DNA of 64,000 nucleotides from Megalobrama amblycephala. Lineage: Eukaryota; Chordata; Actinopteri; Cypriniformes; Xenocyprididae. The notes beneath the pieces are model-generated. The model was not told where the DNA came from and did no database searches. It worked only from the letters and a program-made list of their open reading frames with translations. Position 1 is the first letter of the stretch, and each line of letters begins with the position of its first letter. The position numbers and the translations under genes were made by a program. Below, piece after piece: positions 43,201-54,191 of the stretch. Location of the stretch: positions 54,894,457 to 54,958,456 of the forward strand of contig NC_063045.1 of the NCBI RefSeq assembly GCF_018812025.1, in the 5' to 3' direction.

Positions 43201-45827
43201 ACTAAATCACAATTATATTTTAGCCAGAATTATTGCACTTCATTTCTCTTATGCACTCCATTTGTTTGACGCACATGCTTGCTGCTGGGCCAAAACTTTA
43301 CCCAAGATTACTGCTGGTAAAAAAAAAAAAAAAAAAAAAAATAGCATAACTTCATGGCAGATCAAAATCATGTCATGACAATAATTGCCAGTAGATGGCT
43401 GAAGTGTTCCATGCATCCACTAGCTGTGCAAGATTTCTATATTTCTGCTTTGAAAATAACATTTGTACATTTATTAGACATTACCTAACTATTGTTTGTC
43501 AAAGTTTGGTATATTTTTTAAAGCATACTTTTTCCAGTAATGTTCACAATCATATACTACAATTCAATTCACCCTCTGTCTGTTTAAGAGTTTGTGTGTT
43601 GCGAATCTTTTGCACTGTGGATGTTTTGTATTCTCACCAGGTCCCTTCTGGCCAAATGGGTTCCCTAATCGTGGGTCATATCTACATGACACGCAAGAAA
43701 AAAAATTAAATCGTGCACACGATTTACTATTTTATTCCCTTGATTTACTAAATTGTGAGCACGATACAGGTCAGTACTGCATTGTCACGAAAGTCTTTTA
43801 TTCTGACTTCACTCAGACTCGAGTGTTTGGGAGTGGAAAAATGTTCCCAAGTCCACTGAGTCCAAAGATTTGGTGAAATATGCTCAGGACAGTTGACAGA
43901 ATTGTCACTGGCCAGATCAGGTCAGTACTGCATTGTCACAAAAGTCTATCATTCGAATGTGTTTTTACTGTAAGTCTTGACTGTTATACAATCAATTTGA
44001 TACTTGCAAACTGTCTAAAAAGAGTTTCTGTGCACACACGCTCACAGAAATCGCCTATCAGTGAGCGCAAATGCTGAATTAAGTTCTCTTTCACATCTTG
44101 TGCTTCTACACACAAAAAATGTCAAAGTGCCCGTCTCAGTGAGTATTCACGTAAACACAGTCAGTTATGTCTTCCTAACTCTGTTACACATAAACAGTTG
44201 GGAGAAAATCAGATGTGTCTATATATGATCGGTGCATTCTATCTTAAAGTGACAGCAGCCTAATAAACCTTCTGTTGTTTGTGTACTTAATGGTACTCAA
44301 ACAACAAAGGAAAAAGAGAGAATGATTCATTGCTCTTGACTGAGTACATTTGGAAATATACATTAATTATATGCAGGTGTGGCTTGTGTATATAGGCAGG
44401 AAGGGCAAAGCCCTACCAAAATATTCATCAGCTTGAAAACATAAATCCATACAATAAACTTCCAGTGATGCAATTTGTTAATCATAAATGCATTAAAAAA
44501 ATAAAACAGTTTTGAGTTGGCCCTAAGTTGTGGAAATTACATTTATTTCCATGAAAATTACATTAAATTGCACAATACATGCCATTGTAAAGATTGTAGG
44601 TCTGTCCACGCCCCTGTCCCCTTATGCATTTTCGGCTTTTCAGGTCCCAAGCTACCTTGATTACCATCCCCTGCCTTGAATTCATAAATTTATATTTATG
44701 TCAAGTCCCGCCCGATTTTTTTTTTTTACATTCAAAACGTTGTTTCAAACAGAAATATGTCACAATACAGAAATCATATCAACTTCTATATTATTATTAT
44801 TATTATTATTGTTGTTGTTATTATTTTGTTACTTTGATAATGTAGCAGCACAAATCATGAAAGGTGACAGCTGTTAAGCTGTGTGTCTATTTTGGTCAGA
44901 TATTTTTAAATTTGGCTGGTTTAGTGTACTTTGCAAATGATGGTGTGGACTTCTCACATGGGTCACATGGGTTGTTGTTTTTTCATACAAGCTGTGACAA
45001 CTTAATTATTTAATTATTTCAAATAATAAATCTTCTGATAAATAATTTACAATAAACTCTGAAGACCAATCATTATTGTTATATTTTGTTATTGAATAAA
45101 TGTGCCCCTGAGGGTAATGTTAACAGAGATCATATTATTATAGGGAGATTAGAGGGTCTGTATCTCTTACCATTGGAGGAAGTGTAACGGCTAACTTAAT
45201 CACGTGTAATGGCAGTGACATCATTCCCTAGTCTGCCTTCTCTTAAAAAAATACATTTTTATCAAGCTGAAATCTACATATATTTCCCGACGAAAGTATT
45301 GTTTAGTGTAAAACATGCTGAAAATTAACAAACAGGCTGTTGATTAATTAAATGATTAGCTATTTTCCCACAAAAGCTGTTTAATCAGCATAGTGAAGCC
45401 TCTCATCCATTGATATCCATTCAAAAAACAGCCTTTGGTCTCCTTCCCTGCGTACCACCGAGGGCGGAGCGTTAGCATTAGCCGTTACGCTTTTTTGGCT
45501 AGACCGTCGCAGGCTTGCCTTCCAGTGGCTTTGATGTTAACACCTGGGCTGAATGGAGAGCTGAACCATTCTTTAAAGATGTGAACACAAACACAGGTAA
45601 ACACACACACAGAGAATGCACTGTGTGTGTTTCAGCAAGTATATAGCTACAAAAGAAGAATTTCTTATGAACTGTAAAAAATATTTTTTTGAACTTAAAT
45701 AAAAGCAAATATTATTGGAATAAACATCACGTTTATCTGAATGTGTTATTGTTCAAATATGTGCATAAAAAATTAATGGAAATGCCAAAGTAATATTTAC
45801 TTCAGTTTTTGTCATCATTCATTTCTA
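43201..45827. other. Inter-TAAR spacer, paralogous to 61040-64000
   Basis: No gene. 43204-43300, 43860-44100, 44380-44460 and 44836-45130 match successive parts of 61260-64000 in the same order, and partly 32311-34720. A poly-A run lies at 43319-43341. The spacer is interrupted at 45832 by a retrotransposon and resumes at 51128. Confidence 0.7.
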
Positions 45828-45832
45828 TCTAC

Positions 45833-46328
45833 TGTCACGGTTCGCAGATGCATTGTTTCCTTCTTGTCGCGTGCTCTGTGTTATGACAGCAGTGGGTGTG
45901 TTTGTGTTTGTGTGCGAGTGTGTTTGTGGGTGTGCCCAGGCCACGTGGGTGATTAGTGGACCCAGCTGCCACTCATCACTCTCCCCACCTGCTGCTCATT
46001 TCCTCAATCATTAAATACTCACCTCATTCATCTCTCCATTGTCAGATCGTTGTTTGGTGTCCTGTTCGTGGTTGTCTTGTCTGTTCCTGACCGGAGTCCC
46101 AGTTGTTCGTCGTCTATCTGTGGATTACTGTCTTCGTGCCTTGTCTACCGTCTGGAACCTGGAATCATCTCACCGCCACTCTTCTGTCACCATGTCACGT
46201 CACCAGCCGACCATCTCAGTCCCTGCGCCACCTGAAGCCTGCACGTTTTCATTGACTGTGTTTCTGTTACTGCTTGTTGTTAAATAAACGGCGTTACTTG
46301 CAATTGCTTCCTGTAATCAATCATGACA
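45833..46328 (+). repeat. 5' LTR with TATA box and self-primer
   Basis: 496 bp, TGTCACGGTT to AATCATGACA. TTAAATA at 46011-46017 is 30 bp before GTCAGATCGTT (46041-46051), the expected RNA 5' end. An AATAAA follows at about 46283. The final bases include the gag ATG at 46323. Confidence 0.94.
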
Positions 46329-47294
46329 GAACGATCTGACCATGCTACGGAAGCAGCAAGCACTCAGCAGTGTTCGCTGGAGGATTTCGTCAACAGCAGC
46401 ATTCGTCGAATGGAGTCACAGGAGAGAAATCTCAACGAGACGGGAAGAGCCGTGCAGGCTCTCGTGGCGCAGGTATCCGAGCTCACCCAGCAAGTCCAGC
46501 TGCTTCGTGCTCCCGCTGCGCCGCCCACACCGGCCATTTCCCCACCCACACCAGCGAGCGTCGACGCTTCGGAGCCTCGGCTCCCAGTACCCGAAGCTTA
46601 TTCAGGTGAACCAGGATTTTGTAGAGCTTTTCTGACACATTGTACCATGCACTTTGCTCTGCAGCCCCGCACCTTCAGCTCCGAACAAAGCAGAGTGGCT
46701 TTCGTACTGACGCTTTTGACGGGGAAGGCGTCGCTCTGGGGAACGGCGGTGTGGGAGAACCAAGACCCCTGCTGTACCTCGTTCCAGTCACTCTCCGCAG
46801 AAATGAAGAGAGTGTTCGACCGCTCAGTCGCGGGGAGAGAAGCCGCCAGACAGTTGGCGGAACTACGCCAAGGAGAGAAGTCGGTGTCTGACTATTCCAT
46901 CGAATTTCGTACATTGGCGGCAGAGTGTCACTGGAACGAGGAGGCGCAGTGGGACATGTTCCTGCATGGGTTGGCTGACCGTGTCCAAAGGGAGATCTAC
47001 GCGCTGGACCTCCCCACCACGTTTAATGGTCTTGTCGACCTGGCGCTCAGGGTGGATGCTCGGCTGACCAGGGCCGAGCGGAGAAGTCCAGCCCACAGGA
47101 GTGAGGAAGTCCTGAGGTCCGGCGGCGGGGACACGGTCAGTCCCATTCAAGATCATGAGCCCATGCAGGTGGGTCGAGCTCGGCTTTCCCGGGAGGAGCG
47201 GGAGAGGCGGAGGTCCCAAGGACTTTGTTTATATTGTGGCAAGGCGGGACATTTCGCTTACAACTGCCCGTTAAAAGGGCAAGCCCGGCAGTAA
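46323..47294 (+). CDS. Gag protein of chromovirus-type retrotransposon
   Basis: 323 residues. An N-terminal coiled-coil-like stretch (about 30-60), a Pro/Ala-rich linker, a capsid-like central region ([14 protein letters not shown], about 98-111; [12 protein letters not shown]), and one CCHC zinc knuckle, [14 protein letters not shown], near the C terminus. It forms the particle that packages element RNA. The chosen ATG lies inside the LTR, so the primer-binding site would be coding; the next in-frame Met is at residue 30. Pol is in the -1 frame and overlaps the end, implying frameshifting; no classic slippery heptamer was recognised. Confidence 0.9.
   Translation: MTERSDHATEAASTQQCSLEDFVNSSIRRMESQERNLNETGRAVQALVAQVSELTQQVQLLRAPAAPPTPAISPPTPASVDASEPRLPVPEAYSGEPGFCRAFLTHCTMHFALQPRTFSSEQSRVAFVLTLLTGKASLWGTAVWENQDPCCTSFQSLSAEMKRVFDRSVAGREAARQLAELRQGEKSVSDYSIEFRTLAAECHWNEEAQWDMFLHGLADRVQREIYALDLPTTFNGLVDLALRVDARLTRAERRSPAHRSEEVLRSGGGDTVSPIQDHEPMQVGRARLSREERERRRSQGLCLYCGKAGHFAYNCPLKGQARQ
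46330..46340 (+). promoter_or_regulatory. Putative primer-binding site for self-priming
   Basis: AACGATCTGAC one base after the LTR is the exact reverse complement of the 11 bases predicted to begin the transcript (46041-46051). It does not begin TGG, so it does not look like a tRNA 3'-end target. Self-priming from the RNA 5' end is known for Tf1/sushi-type elements. Confidence 0.75.
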
Positions 47295-50200
47295 GTTTGA
47301 GGCTACTGTCGGGTGGGATCTCCGCTGGAAAGTCCTCAACCACATCCACCCTCCTTCCGGTGAGATTGGGATGGTCGCATCACCTTCACAACTGCAACGC
47401 ACTTCTGGATTCCGGGGCAGAAGGTAACTTCATGGACCAATCTTTCGCCACCAAGTTCCACATTCCTTTCAAACCACTCACCGACAGAATCGCTGTTCAC
47501 GCACTCAATGGACAGAGCCTTCCCACCATTTCTCACGTCACTGAAGATATCACCCTCATCACCGCTGGCAACCATTCGGAACGGATTAAATTTTTTATTT
47601 TTGATTCCCCTCACACCCCCGTCGTCCTTGGTCATCCTTGGTTCACCAAACACAACCCCCGGGTAGACTGGGTCCAGAACTCCATTGTGGCCTGGAGTGA
47701 GGAGTGTCATAAGTCTTGTCTTGTCTCTGCTTGTTCGTCTGTTTCTGGTTCTGTCTTACAGGAGGAAGCAGTGGATCTGTCTACCGTGCCCGTCGAGTAC
47801 CAGGACCTGAAGGAGGTGTTCAGTAAGTCCAGGGCTGCTTCTCTTCCTCCGCATCGTCCCTACGACTGTGCCATAGATCTAGTATCAGGGAAGTCTCCGC
47901 CTAAAGGCAAGTTATATTCACTTTCGGTCCCCGAAAGAGAGGCTATGGAGAAATATATTTCTGATTCACTAGCAGCCGGGTTCATTCGCCATTCCTCTTC
48001 TCCAGCGGGGGCGGGGTTCTTTTTTGTGGGGAAGAAGGATGGTTCCCTGCGACCTTGTATTGATTACCGGGGGTTGAACAACATTACGGTAAAGAATACC
48101 TATCCTTTGCCGTTAATGTCTTCAGCCTTTGAGAGGTTGCAGGGAGCATCCGTCTTCACAAGATTGGATTTAAGAAATGCTTATCATTTGGTCCGCATCA
48201 GGGAGGGTGATGAATGGAAGACCGCCTTTAACACCCCTAGGGGGCACTTTGAATACTTGGTCATGCCGTTCGGGCTTTCCAACTCCCCAGCGGTCTTCCA
48301 GGCACTCGTTAATGACGTGCTGAGAGATATGGTCGATCAGTTCTTATATGTCTACCTGGACGACATATTGATTTTTTCCTCATCTCTCCAGGAACACGTA
48401 CAGCACGTTCGACGAGTGCTTCAGAGGTTGCTAGTGAATGGGCTTTTTGTCAAGGCGGAGAAATGCGTTTTTCATGCACAGTCTGTTCCTTTCCTAGGGT
48501 ACATCGTGTCGACTGAGGGAGTACGCATGGACCCTGAGAAGGTTAGGGCTGTGGTAGATTGGCCAAATCCAGATTCCCGTAAGGCCCTACAGAGGTTTCT
48601 GGGGTTCGCCAATTTTTACCGGCGTTTCATTCGCAACTTCAGCCAACTAGCCTCACCTCTGATCGCCTTGACCTCCCCTAAAACTACGTTCAGGTGGTCA
48701 GACGCAGCTGAGGCTGCGTTTGCCAAACTGAAGGCTCGCTTTGTTTCGGCCCCTATTCTCGTTGCCCCTGATCCATCACGGCAGTTTGTGGTGGAGGTCG
48801 ACGCATCAGAGGTGGGGGTAGGTGCAGTGTTGTCCCAGCGTGCTTCCGCAGACGATAAGATGCATCCGTGCGCGTTTTTTTCTCATCGCTTATCTCCCGC
48901 CGAAAGTAACTACGACATTGGTAATCGAGAGTTGCTGGCAGTCAAGTTAGCGTTGGAAGAATGGCGCCACTGGTTAGAGGGCTCTGGGGTACCCTTTATT
49001 GTCTGGACCGATCATAAGAACCTGGAATACATCAGAACTGCCAAAAGATTGAACTCCAGGCAGGCTCGGTGGGCACTTTTTTTCGGACGTTTTGATTTTA
49101 CTCTCTCGTACCGCCCGGGTTCCAAAAACATCAAACCCGACTCTTTGTCTCGTATTTTTGACCGTTCCGAACGCCCGTCTACTCCCGAGTGTATTTTTCC
49201 CGAGAGATTAGTTATCTCCACACTCACATGGGAGGTCGAATCGAGAGTCAAGTCGGCTCTAGAAGGGGTAACGCCTCCGCCCGGGTGCCCACCAAACCGA
49301 TTATTTGTGCCGGAGGGATTACGGTCCATGGTCATTCAGTGGGGTCATAGTTCCAATGTGGCATGTCATCCAGGAGTCAGTCGAACTAAGTTTTTGGTTA
49401 AGCAACGATTCTGGTGGCCTCTCATGGCTCGTGACGTTCGCGATTTTGTCTTGGCTTGCTCAGTCTGCGCTGTTGGTAAGACTTCCAATCGTGCCCCAGA
49501 TGGGTTACTTCAACCGCTGTCAGTCCCTTCGAGACCCTGGTCCCATATCTCGCTAGATTTTGTGACCGCCCTCCCACCCTCCCAAGGGAACACGGTTGTT
49601 TTAACCGTAGTGGACCGGTTCTCGAAGGCGGCTCATTTTATTCCCTTGCCCAAATTACCCTCAGCCAAGGAGACAGCGGTTACGATCATTGATCACGTCT
49701 TTCGGATTCATGGCCTCCCGGTAGACGTGGTCTCTGACAGGGGTCCCCAATTCGTTTCCAAATTTTGGCAGGAATTCTGTAGATTGCTGGGGGCGACTGT
49801 TAGTCTGTCGTCTGGGTTTCACCCCCAGAGCAATGGTCAGACTGAGAGAGCCAATCAGGATTTGGAGCGAACGTTGCGATGTATGGTCTCCAAGAATCCT
49901 TCCTCTTGGAGTCAACAACTCTCAATGGTGGAGTACGCACACAATACTTTACCAGTGTCGTCCACGGGCCTATCTCTGTTTGAATGCAGTGTAGGTTACC
50001 AGCCACCTATTTTTCCCAGTCTGGAATCCGAGGTCGCGGTCCCCTCTGCCCACGCCTTTGTCCAGAGGTGCCACCGAACTTGGACGAGAGCCCGAGAGAC
50101 TCTCCTCCAAGTGAGGGAACGCACCAAGGCCAAAGCCGATCGCCACCGGTCAAGGCCTCCGGTTTACGTCGTCGGTCAAAAAGTGTGGCTTTCTACTAAG

Positions 50201-50614
50201 GATATTCCTCTCCGACCCGTTTCTAAGAAGCTTGCTCCTAAATTTATTGGCCCGTTCACTGTCACCAAGATCATTAGTCCGGTGGCAGTCCGCCTCAAAC
50301 TTCCTCCAGTGTACAGGAGGATTCATTCCGTCTTCCATGTCTCCAAAATTAAACCTGTTTTTCATTCTGAGATTAATCCGCCAGCCCCGGTTCCCCCACC
50401 GCCGCGTCTCGTAGATGGGGAACCATCTTATTCGGTAAATCGTATTCTGGACTCTAGGCGGAGGGGACGCGGATTTCAGTACTTGGTGGACTGGGAAGGT
50501 TACGGTCCGGAGGAGAGGAGTTGGGTTCCTGCCAGGGACATTCTGGATCACACCCTTATCGATGATTACAATCGACAGGTAAGGGAGTCGGGGAATGCCA
50601 GGAGGCATTCCTAG
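47225..50614 (+). CDS. Pol polyprotein (PR-RT-RNase H-IN-chromodomain)
   Basis: 1129 codons without a stop. Protease [10 protein letters not shown] (active-site DSG at 62-64); RT with [13 protein letters not shown] and YLDD at 377-380; RNase H with [16 protein letters not shown] and [12 protein letters not shown]; an integrase zinc region (HPGVSRTKF, then CSVCAVGK); core D,D,E motifs [17 protein letters not shown] and NGQTERANQ; and a C-terminal chromodomain ([16 protein letters not shown]). It reverse-transcribes and integrates the element; the chromodomain usually steers integration. The frame opens inside the end of gag in the -1 register; the listed start is just the first Met. Complete domain set and no breaks. 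Confidence 0.95.
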   Translation: MFILWQGGTFRLQLPVKRASPAVSLRLLSGGISAGKSSTTSTLLPVRLGWSHHLHNCNALLDSGAEGNFMDQSFATKFHIPFKPLTDRIAVHALNGQSLPTISHVTEDITLITAGNHSERIKFFIFDSPHTPVVLGHPWFTKHNPRVDWVQNSIVAWSEECHKSCLVSACSSVSGSVLQEEAVDLSTVPVEYQDLKEVFSKSRAASLPPHRPYDCAIDLVSGKSPPKGKLYSLSVPEREAMEKYISDSLAAGFIRHSSSPAGAGFFFVGKKDGSLRPCIDYRGLNNITVKNTYPLPLMSSAFERLQGASVFTRLDLRNAYHLVRIREGDEWKTAFNTPRGHFEYLVMPFGLSNSPAVFQALVNDVLRDMVDQFLYVYLDDILIFSSSLQEHVQHVRRVLQRLLVNGLFVKAEKCVFHAQSVPFLGYIVSTEGVRMDPEKVRAVVDWPNPDSRKALQRFLGFANFYRRFIRNFSQLASPLIALTSPKTTFRWSDAAEAAFAKLKARFVSAPILVAPDPSRQFVVEVDASEVGVGAVLSQRASADDKMHPCAFFSHRLSPAESNYDIGNRELLAVKLALEEWRHWLEGSGVPFIVWTDHKNLEYIRTAKRLNSRQARWALFFGRFDFTLSYRPGSKNIKPDSLSRIFDRSERPSTPECIFPERLVISTLTWEVESRVKSALEGVTPPPGCPPNRLFVPEGLRSMVIQWGHSSNVACHPGVSRTKFLVKQRFWWPLMARDVRDFVLACSVCAVGKTSNRAPDGLLQPLSVPSRPWSHISLDFVTALPPSQGNTVVLTVVDRFSKAAHFIPLPKLPSAKETAVTIIDHVFRIHGLPVDVVSDRGPQFVSKFWQEFCRLLGATVSLSSGFHPQSNGQTERANQDLERTLRCMVSKNPSSWSQQLSMVEYAHNTLPVSSTGLSLFECSVGYQPPIFPSLESEVAVPSAHAFVQRCHRTWTRARETLLQVRERTKAKADRHRSRPPVYVVGQKVWLSTKDIPLRPVSKKLAPKFIGPFTVTKIISPVAVRLKLPPVYRRIHSVFHVSKIKPVFHSEINPPAPVPPPPRLVDGEPSYSVNRILDSRRRGRGFQYLVDWEGYGPEERSWVPARDILDHTLIDDYNRQVRESGNARRHS

Positions 50615-50626
50615 GAGGAGGGGTAC

Positions 50627-51122
50627 TGTCACGGTTCGCAGATGCATTGTTTCCTTCTTGTCGCGTGCTCTGTGTTATGACAGCAGTGGGTGTGTTTGTG
50701 TTTGTGTGCGAGTGTGTTTGTGGGTGTGCCCAGGCCACGTGGGTGATTAGTGGACCCAGCTGCCACTCATCACTCTCCCCACCTGCTGCTCATTTCCTCA
50801 GTCATTAAATACTCACCTCATTCATCTCTCCATTGTCAGATCGTTGTTTGGTGTCCTGTTCGTGGTTGTCTTGTCTGTTCCTGACCGGAGTCCCAGTTGT
50901 TCGTCGTCTATCTGTGGATTACTGTCTTCGTGCCTTGTCTACCGTCTGGAACCTGGAATCATCTCACCGCCACTCTTCTGTCACCACGTCACGTCACCAG
51001 CCGACCATCTCAGTCCCTGCGCCACCTGAAGCCTGCACGTTTTCATTGACTGTGTTTCTGTTACTGCTTGTTGTTAAATAAACGGCGTTACTTGCAATTG
51101 CTTCCTGTAATCAATCATGACA
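50627..51122 (+). repeat. 3' LTR of the 45833-51122 element
   Basis: 496 bp, two differences from the 5' LTR. A purine-rich tract (aggaggaggggta) just before 50627 is the likely polypurine primer. Confidence 0.94.
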
Positions 51123-51127
51123 TCTAC

Positions 51128-51983
51128 AGATTGAGGACAATGAGGATAATTTGAATGAAACTGATTATTCAGTAGTTGTATTCAGAGTTTAGAAATACTA
51201 TATAACATTGTATTGTATACAACCTATACAATACAATAATTAACTTTCCAGTACAGTATGTGTAGTGGCAATGTTTACTTTTTTTTTTTTTTTTTTTTGC
51301 AGAGTAAAAGTGAATGGCAGACAGTAGATTTTATTTGTTTTATTCTTACTTATTAGTTGAATCATTAATTAATGTTAACAATTCAAAAAAACATTTTATT
51401 TGTAAAATGTTGTATGGTAATGAAATATTCAGATGTTTCATTAAACTTATTATTAAACCTACACAAATACATTTCTAATTCATGCCAAAAAGAATTGCAT
51501 ACAACAATACAGAGAAACACATTCCAATAGAACAAACGAATCAAACAAAAAAGTAAATGTTTCAGCTGACAACTGATTACACAATTTAGCAAGATTGGAC
51601 ATGTTCCTGGATCAACATCCCTGTGAACAAATCATTTACAACTGTATGGTGAAGTGAATCAACTGATTCACTGATTTGACACATAATAATAATTAATTAA
51701 TGAATCTTTGATTCAAATAACTGTGTGATAGTTTATTTTATTGGGGGGAAAAAAAGTATGTATTATTTTTATTATTTAATATGACTTGTCTGGAGGGCCT
51801 TGGTTTAGGTTTATTAACAAACAATTAGTCTGTCCTTTCATCAGAAGTTGCATTGGAGTGCTGTTTTGATCATTTTGAAATCTTTTTATTTTCGGGTTTG
51901 TAATATATATCAGAGGGTGCAGCTTGAAAGTGAGCTTTACCATTTTGAAAGCTGAAACACAAATACATTGTGAAATACAGCAC
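51128..51983 (-). other. TAAR 3' flank resuming after the retrotransposon
   Basis: Matches 35054-36127 and 59100-59932 (aattcatgccaacaagaa-like, tttcagctgacaactgat, gacttgtctggagggcc). No gene. Confidence 0.65.
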
Positions 51984-53000
51984 TCATGAATGATCATTTG
52001 CAAAAATATCCACCAAAGATGATGCTGACTGAAATATCTTAAGTGATAGGATGTGTTTAAATGACCTTCTAAACCAAGGGTAAAATAAAGCATAGATAAG
52101 AGGATTCAGGCCTGAGTTAATATAGTAGACCCATGTTAGAAAATTCACAATTACAGAGGACATTACTGTATTTCTTGTTAGATAAAAAATATAGAGAGGT
52201 AACCAGCAGAGAATATGAATTGCCACAATGATTCCTAATGTCAGAGCAGCTTTGCTCTCAGATTTCCTCCTCACTGAACCTTCCATTACACATTTACCAC
52301 CCTTCATCAGAGAGTTTATAACTTTCACTTGCTGATGTACAATATAAAATATCCTCAAATATAAAGTTATGATCAGGATACAAGGAAGCAACAAGGACAT
52401 GAACAGATCAGTGACTGTCCATGTAAAATTCATCATGAAATAACACTCTCCATAACATGCATCTGTTTTGTGTGATGTGTCAAAACGTCCGTTGCTGCTT
52501 GACAGGGCAGTGGTATAAGCTGAAGAGCAAAACCAACAAAAACAGATGGTCATTATGGTTCTAGTTGTGGTTATTTTCTGTGGGTACAGTAAAGGGTGAC
52601 ACACAGCCACATAACGATCAATCGCAATTAAAACTAAATTACTGAGAGATGCTGAGAGAACCACCCCCAAAATTGCCATAAACAGTGCACAGAAAGTGTC
52701 TCCAAAGTACCAACATGTCTCAATCAGCTTTATGGCATCCACAGGCATCACAATAAGTCCAATAAGCAGGTCAACCACAGCCAGAGAGAGAATGATCAGG
52801 TTGGTTGGAGTGTGAAGCTTCTTGAAGTGAGAGATGGAGATGATCACCAGCAGGTTCAGAAACACAGTCCATGCTGACAGCAATGAAAAAAAAACATACA
52901 TGATATTGTATTCATGTCTGGAGCGTTTTCCCTTGATACATGATGAGTTGATGGCAGGAAAGCAGTATTGAGTCTCATGTTTCTCTGTCTCATAGGCCAT
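51984..53000 (-). CDS. Trace amine-associated receptor, type B
   Basis: 338 residues, intact. CFPAINSSC, Cys104 (3.25), DRY 128-130, CWLP, NPLIY and FYPWF. Position 3.32 is Leu111; Asp198 at 5.42; Asp88 at the TM2 outer end. Loop 2 SSSNGRFDTSHKTDACYGEC marks it as type B, closest to the 36128 gene. The N-terminal acidic stretch reads ETEKHE rather than ETEDHE. TM4 carries TTALSSS. Olfactory amine receptor by family; ligand unknown. Confidence 0.95.
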   Translation of the reverse strand: MAYETEKHETQYCFPAINSSCIKGKRSRHEYNIMYVFFSLLSAWTVFLNLLVIISISHFKKLHTPTNLIILSLAVVDLLIGLIVMPVDAIKLIETCWYFGDTFCALFMAILGVVLSASLSNLVLIAIDRYVAVCHPLLYPQKITTTRTIMTICFCWFCSSAYTTALSSSNGRFDTSHKTDACYGECYFMMNFTWTVTDLFMSLLLPCILIITLYLRIFYIVHQQVKVINSLMKGGKCVMEGSVRRKSESKAALTLGIIVAIHILCWLPLYIFYLTRNTVMSSVIVNFLTWVYYINSGLNPLIYALFYPWFRRSFKHILSLKIFQSASSLVDIFANDHS

Positions 53001-53110
53001 GAGTGAGTCTCCTCCTGTTAGGAGTTTGTTCTGCTCTCCTTACTGTCCTTTCATTTATACAGTGTCTGGATCAGACTGACCAACCCATCTACCGCCCACT
53101 CTGATGCTGC
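53001..53110 (-). promoter_or_regulatory. TAAR core promoter, TATA at 53054-53059
   Basis: TATAAATGAAAGG lies 54-59 bp before the ATG with the GTCTGATCCAGAC dyad upstream, as at the 36128 gene. Confidence 0.7.
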
Positions 53111-53335
53111 ATAATGACATAACATTTTTTCTTTTAATAGTTGCTTGGCAGTGAAATTATTTGTGGAACAAGCACAATCCACAGTACAATGTACAATATC
53201 CTTATATGCTCTATAAAGTTACTGATCAATTTGTGAAAAAAAACCCTGCAAAACGCGCCGGCGCGTTTTCAGACCTCAGAGTGTTAACCCAGTTTGGTTT
53301 GATGTCACTGTGATCGACGTCAGTGCTTGCTTCAG
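53111..53335. other. Spacer with a 20-bp GC-rich palindrome
   Basis: Contains a perfect 20-bp palindrome at 53250-53269 (AAAACGCGCC and its mirror). Otherwise nothing seen. Confidence 0.6.
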
Positions 53336-53924
53336 TTAAAGGGATAGTTCACCCAAAAATGAAAATTTGATGATTATCTGCTTACCCCCAGCGCATCCAA
53401 GATGTAGGTGACTTTGTTTCTTCAGTAGAACACAAATGATGATACACCACTATGTCCAACCGCATTCAGCACTCGTTAGTAAGGTCTGATCGCACTCTGA
53501 CAGCGGCAGTGATGTCTCGCTCTCATTGGAGTATATGCGCGAGACATCACTGCCGTTGTCAGAGCGCGATCAGACCTCACTAAGCGAATGCTGAACGCGT
53601 TGGACATAGTGGTGTATTAGAGTTAAAAAAAATTATATAAATACTGTTCAGTTTCTCGCACAAACCAGTCGTTTCGTGTCTTAGGACATCAATGTGTCGT
53701 CACGATCCACAGGGTTTAATTTGGACTTGTCTATGCAAGTTTTATTTACTCTTATAGTAGAAGTTCCCATCCACTAGCATTATTTGACTGACAGACGGCA
53801 ACGGTTGGAGTTAAAAATCATCATTTGTGTTCTACTGAAGAAACAAAGTCACCTACATCTTGGATGCGCTGGGGGTAAGCAGATAAACATAAAATTTTCA
53901 TTTTTGGGTGAACTATCCCTTTAA
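53336..53924. mobile_element. Fold-back DNA element at TTAA, copy 2
   Basis: Complete version of the family at 40022: TTAA at 53336-53339 and 53921-53924, inverted ends AGGGATAGTTCACCC, long arms folding over almost the whole length (gatgtctcgctctcattg pairs with gcgagacatcactgccg in the centre). No coding frame. TTAA flanks suggest a piggyBac-type transposase. Confidence 0.88.
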
Positions 53925-54120
53925 GCAGTTTGACTTGACTTTTTTAGTGTTGGTTTTTCTCTGTCTGCTCTTGCTGTTTGTTATGGCAAGAAAGGCAAAA
54001 GAAAATGTGTTTAGCTGTTGTCAGCTGTTTGATGATAAGAATACAGTTGTGGCTTTATTCACTGATCTAATGACTGAGATTTATATGAAAAAAAAATGTG
54101 ATTAACTTTGAGCTGGATCT

Positions 54121-54123
<3 letters not shown>
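53925..54123. other. Unrecognised spacer
   Basis: A 65-codon open frame here has no recognised signature. Confidence 0.4.

Positions 54124-54191
<68 letters not shown>
54124..54191. repeat. (CA)n microsatellite
   Basis: About 34 uninterrupted CA units; likely polymorphic. It produces a spurious open frame on the minus strand. Confidence 0.98.

Larger units (their letters stand above)
45833..51122 (+). mobile_element. Chromovirus-type Ty3/gypsy retrotransposon, apparently intact
   Basis: Two 496-bp LTRs that differ at only two sites I can find (a/g near 46005 and t/c near 46193, against 50799 and 50987), with a 5-bp duplication TCTAC (45828-45832, 51123-51127). Gag and pol frames are fully open and every expected domain is present. 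This is the most recent-looking complete element of the window; activity is plausible but not shown. Confidence 0.96.

Noticed and set aside
47265..47294. Slippery site for -1 frameshifting at the gag end (gttaaaagggc)
   Set aside because: The sequence does not fit the standard X XXY YYZ heptamer in the gag frame, so no site is annotated, although the -1 relation is clear.
46323..47349. Open frames antisense to gag and pol (e.g. 46863-47219, 50150-50647)
   Set aside because: Shadows of the coding strand, without family motifs.
53250..53269. Perfect 20-bp GC-rich palindrome as a regulatory site
   Set aside because: Single occurrence, not shared with the other TAAR upstream regions; kept only as a note.
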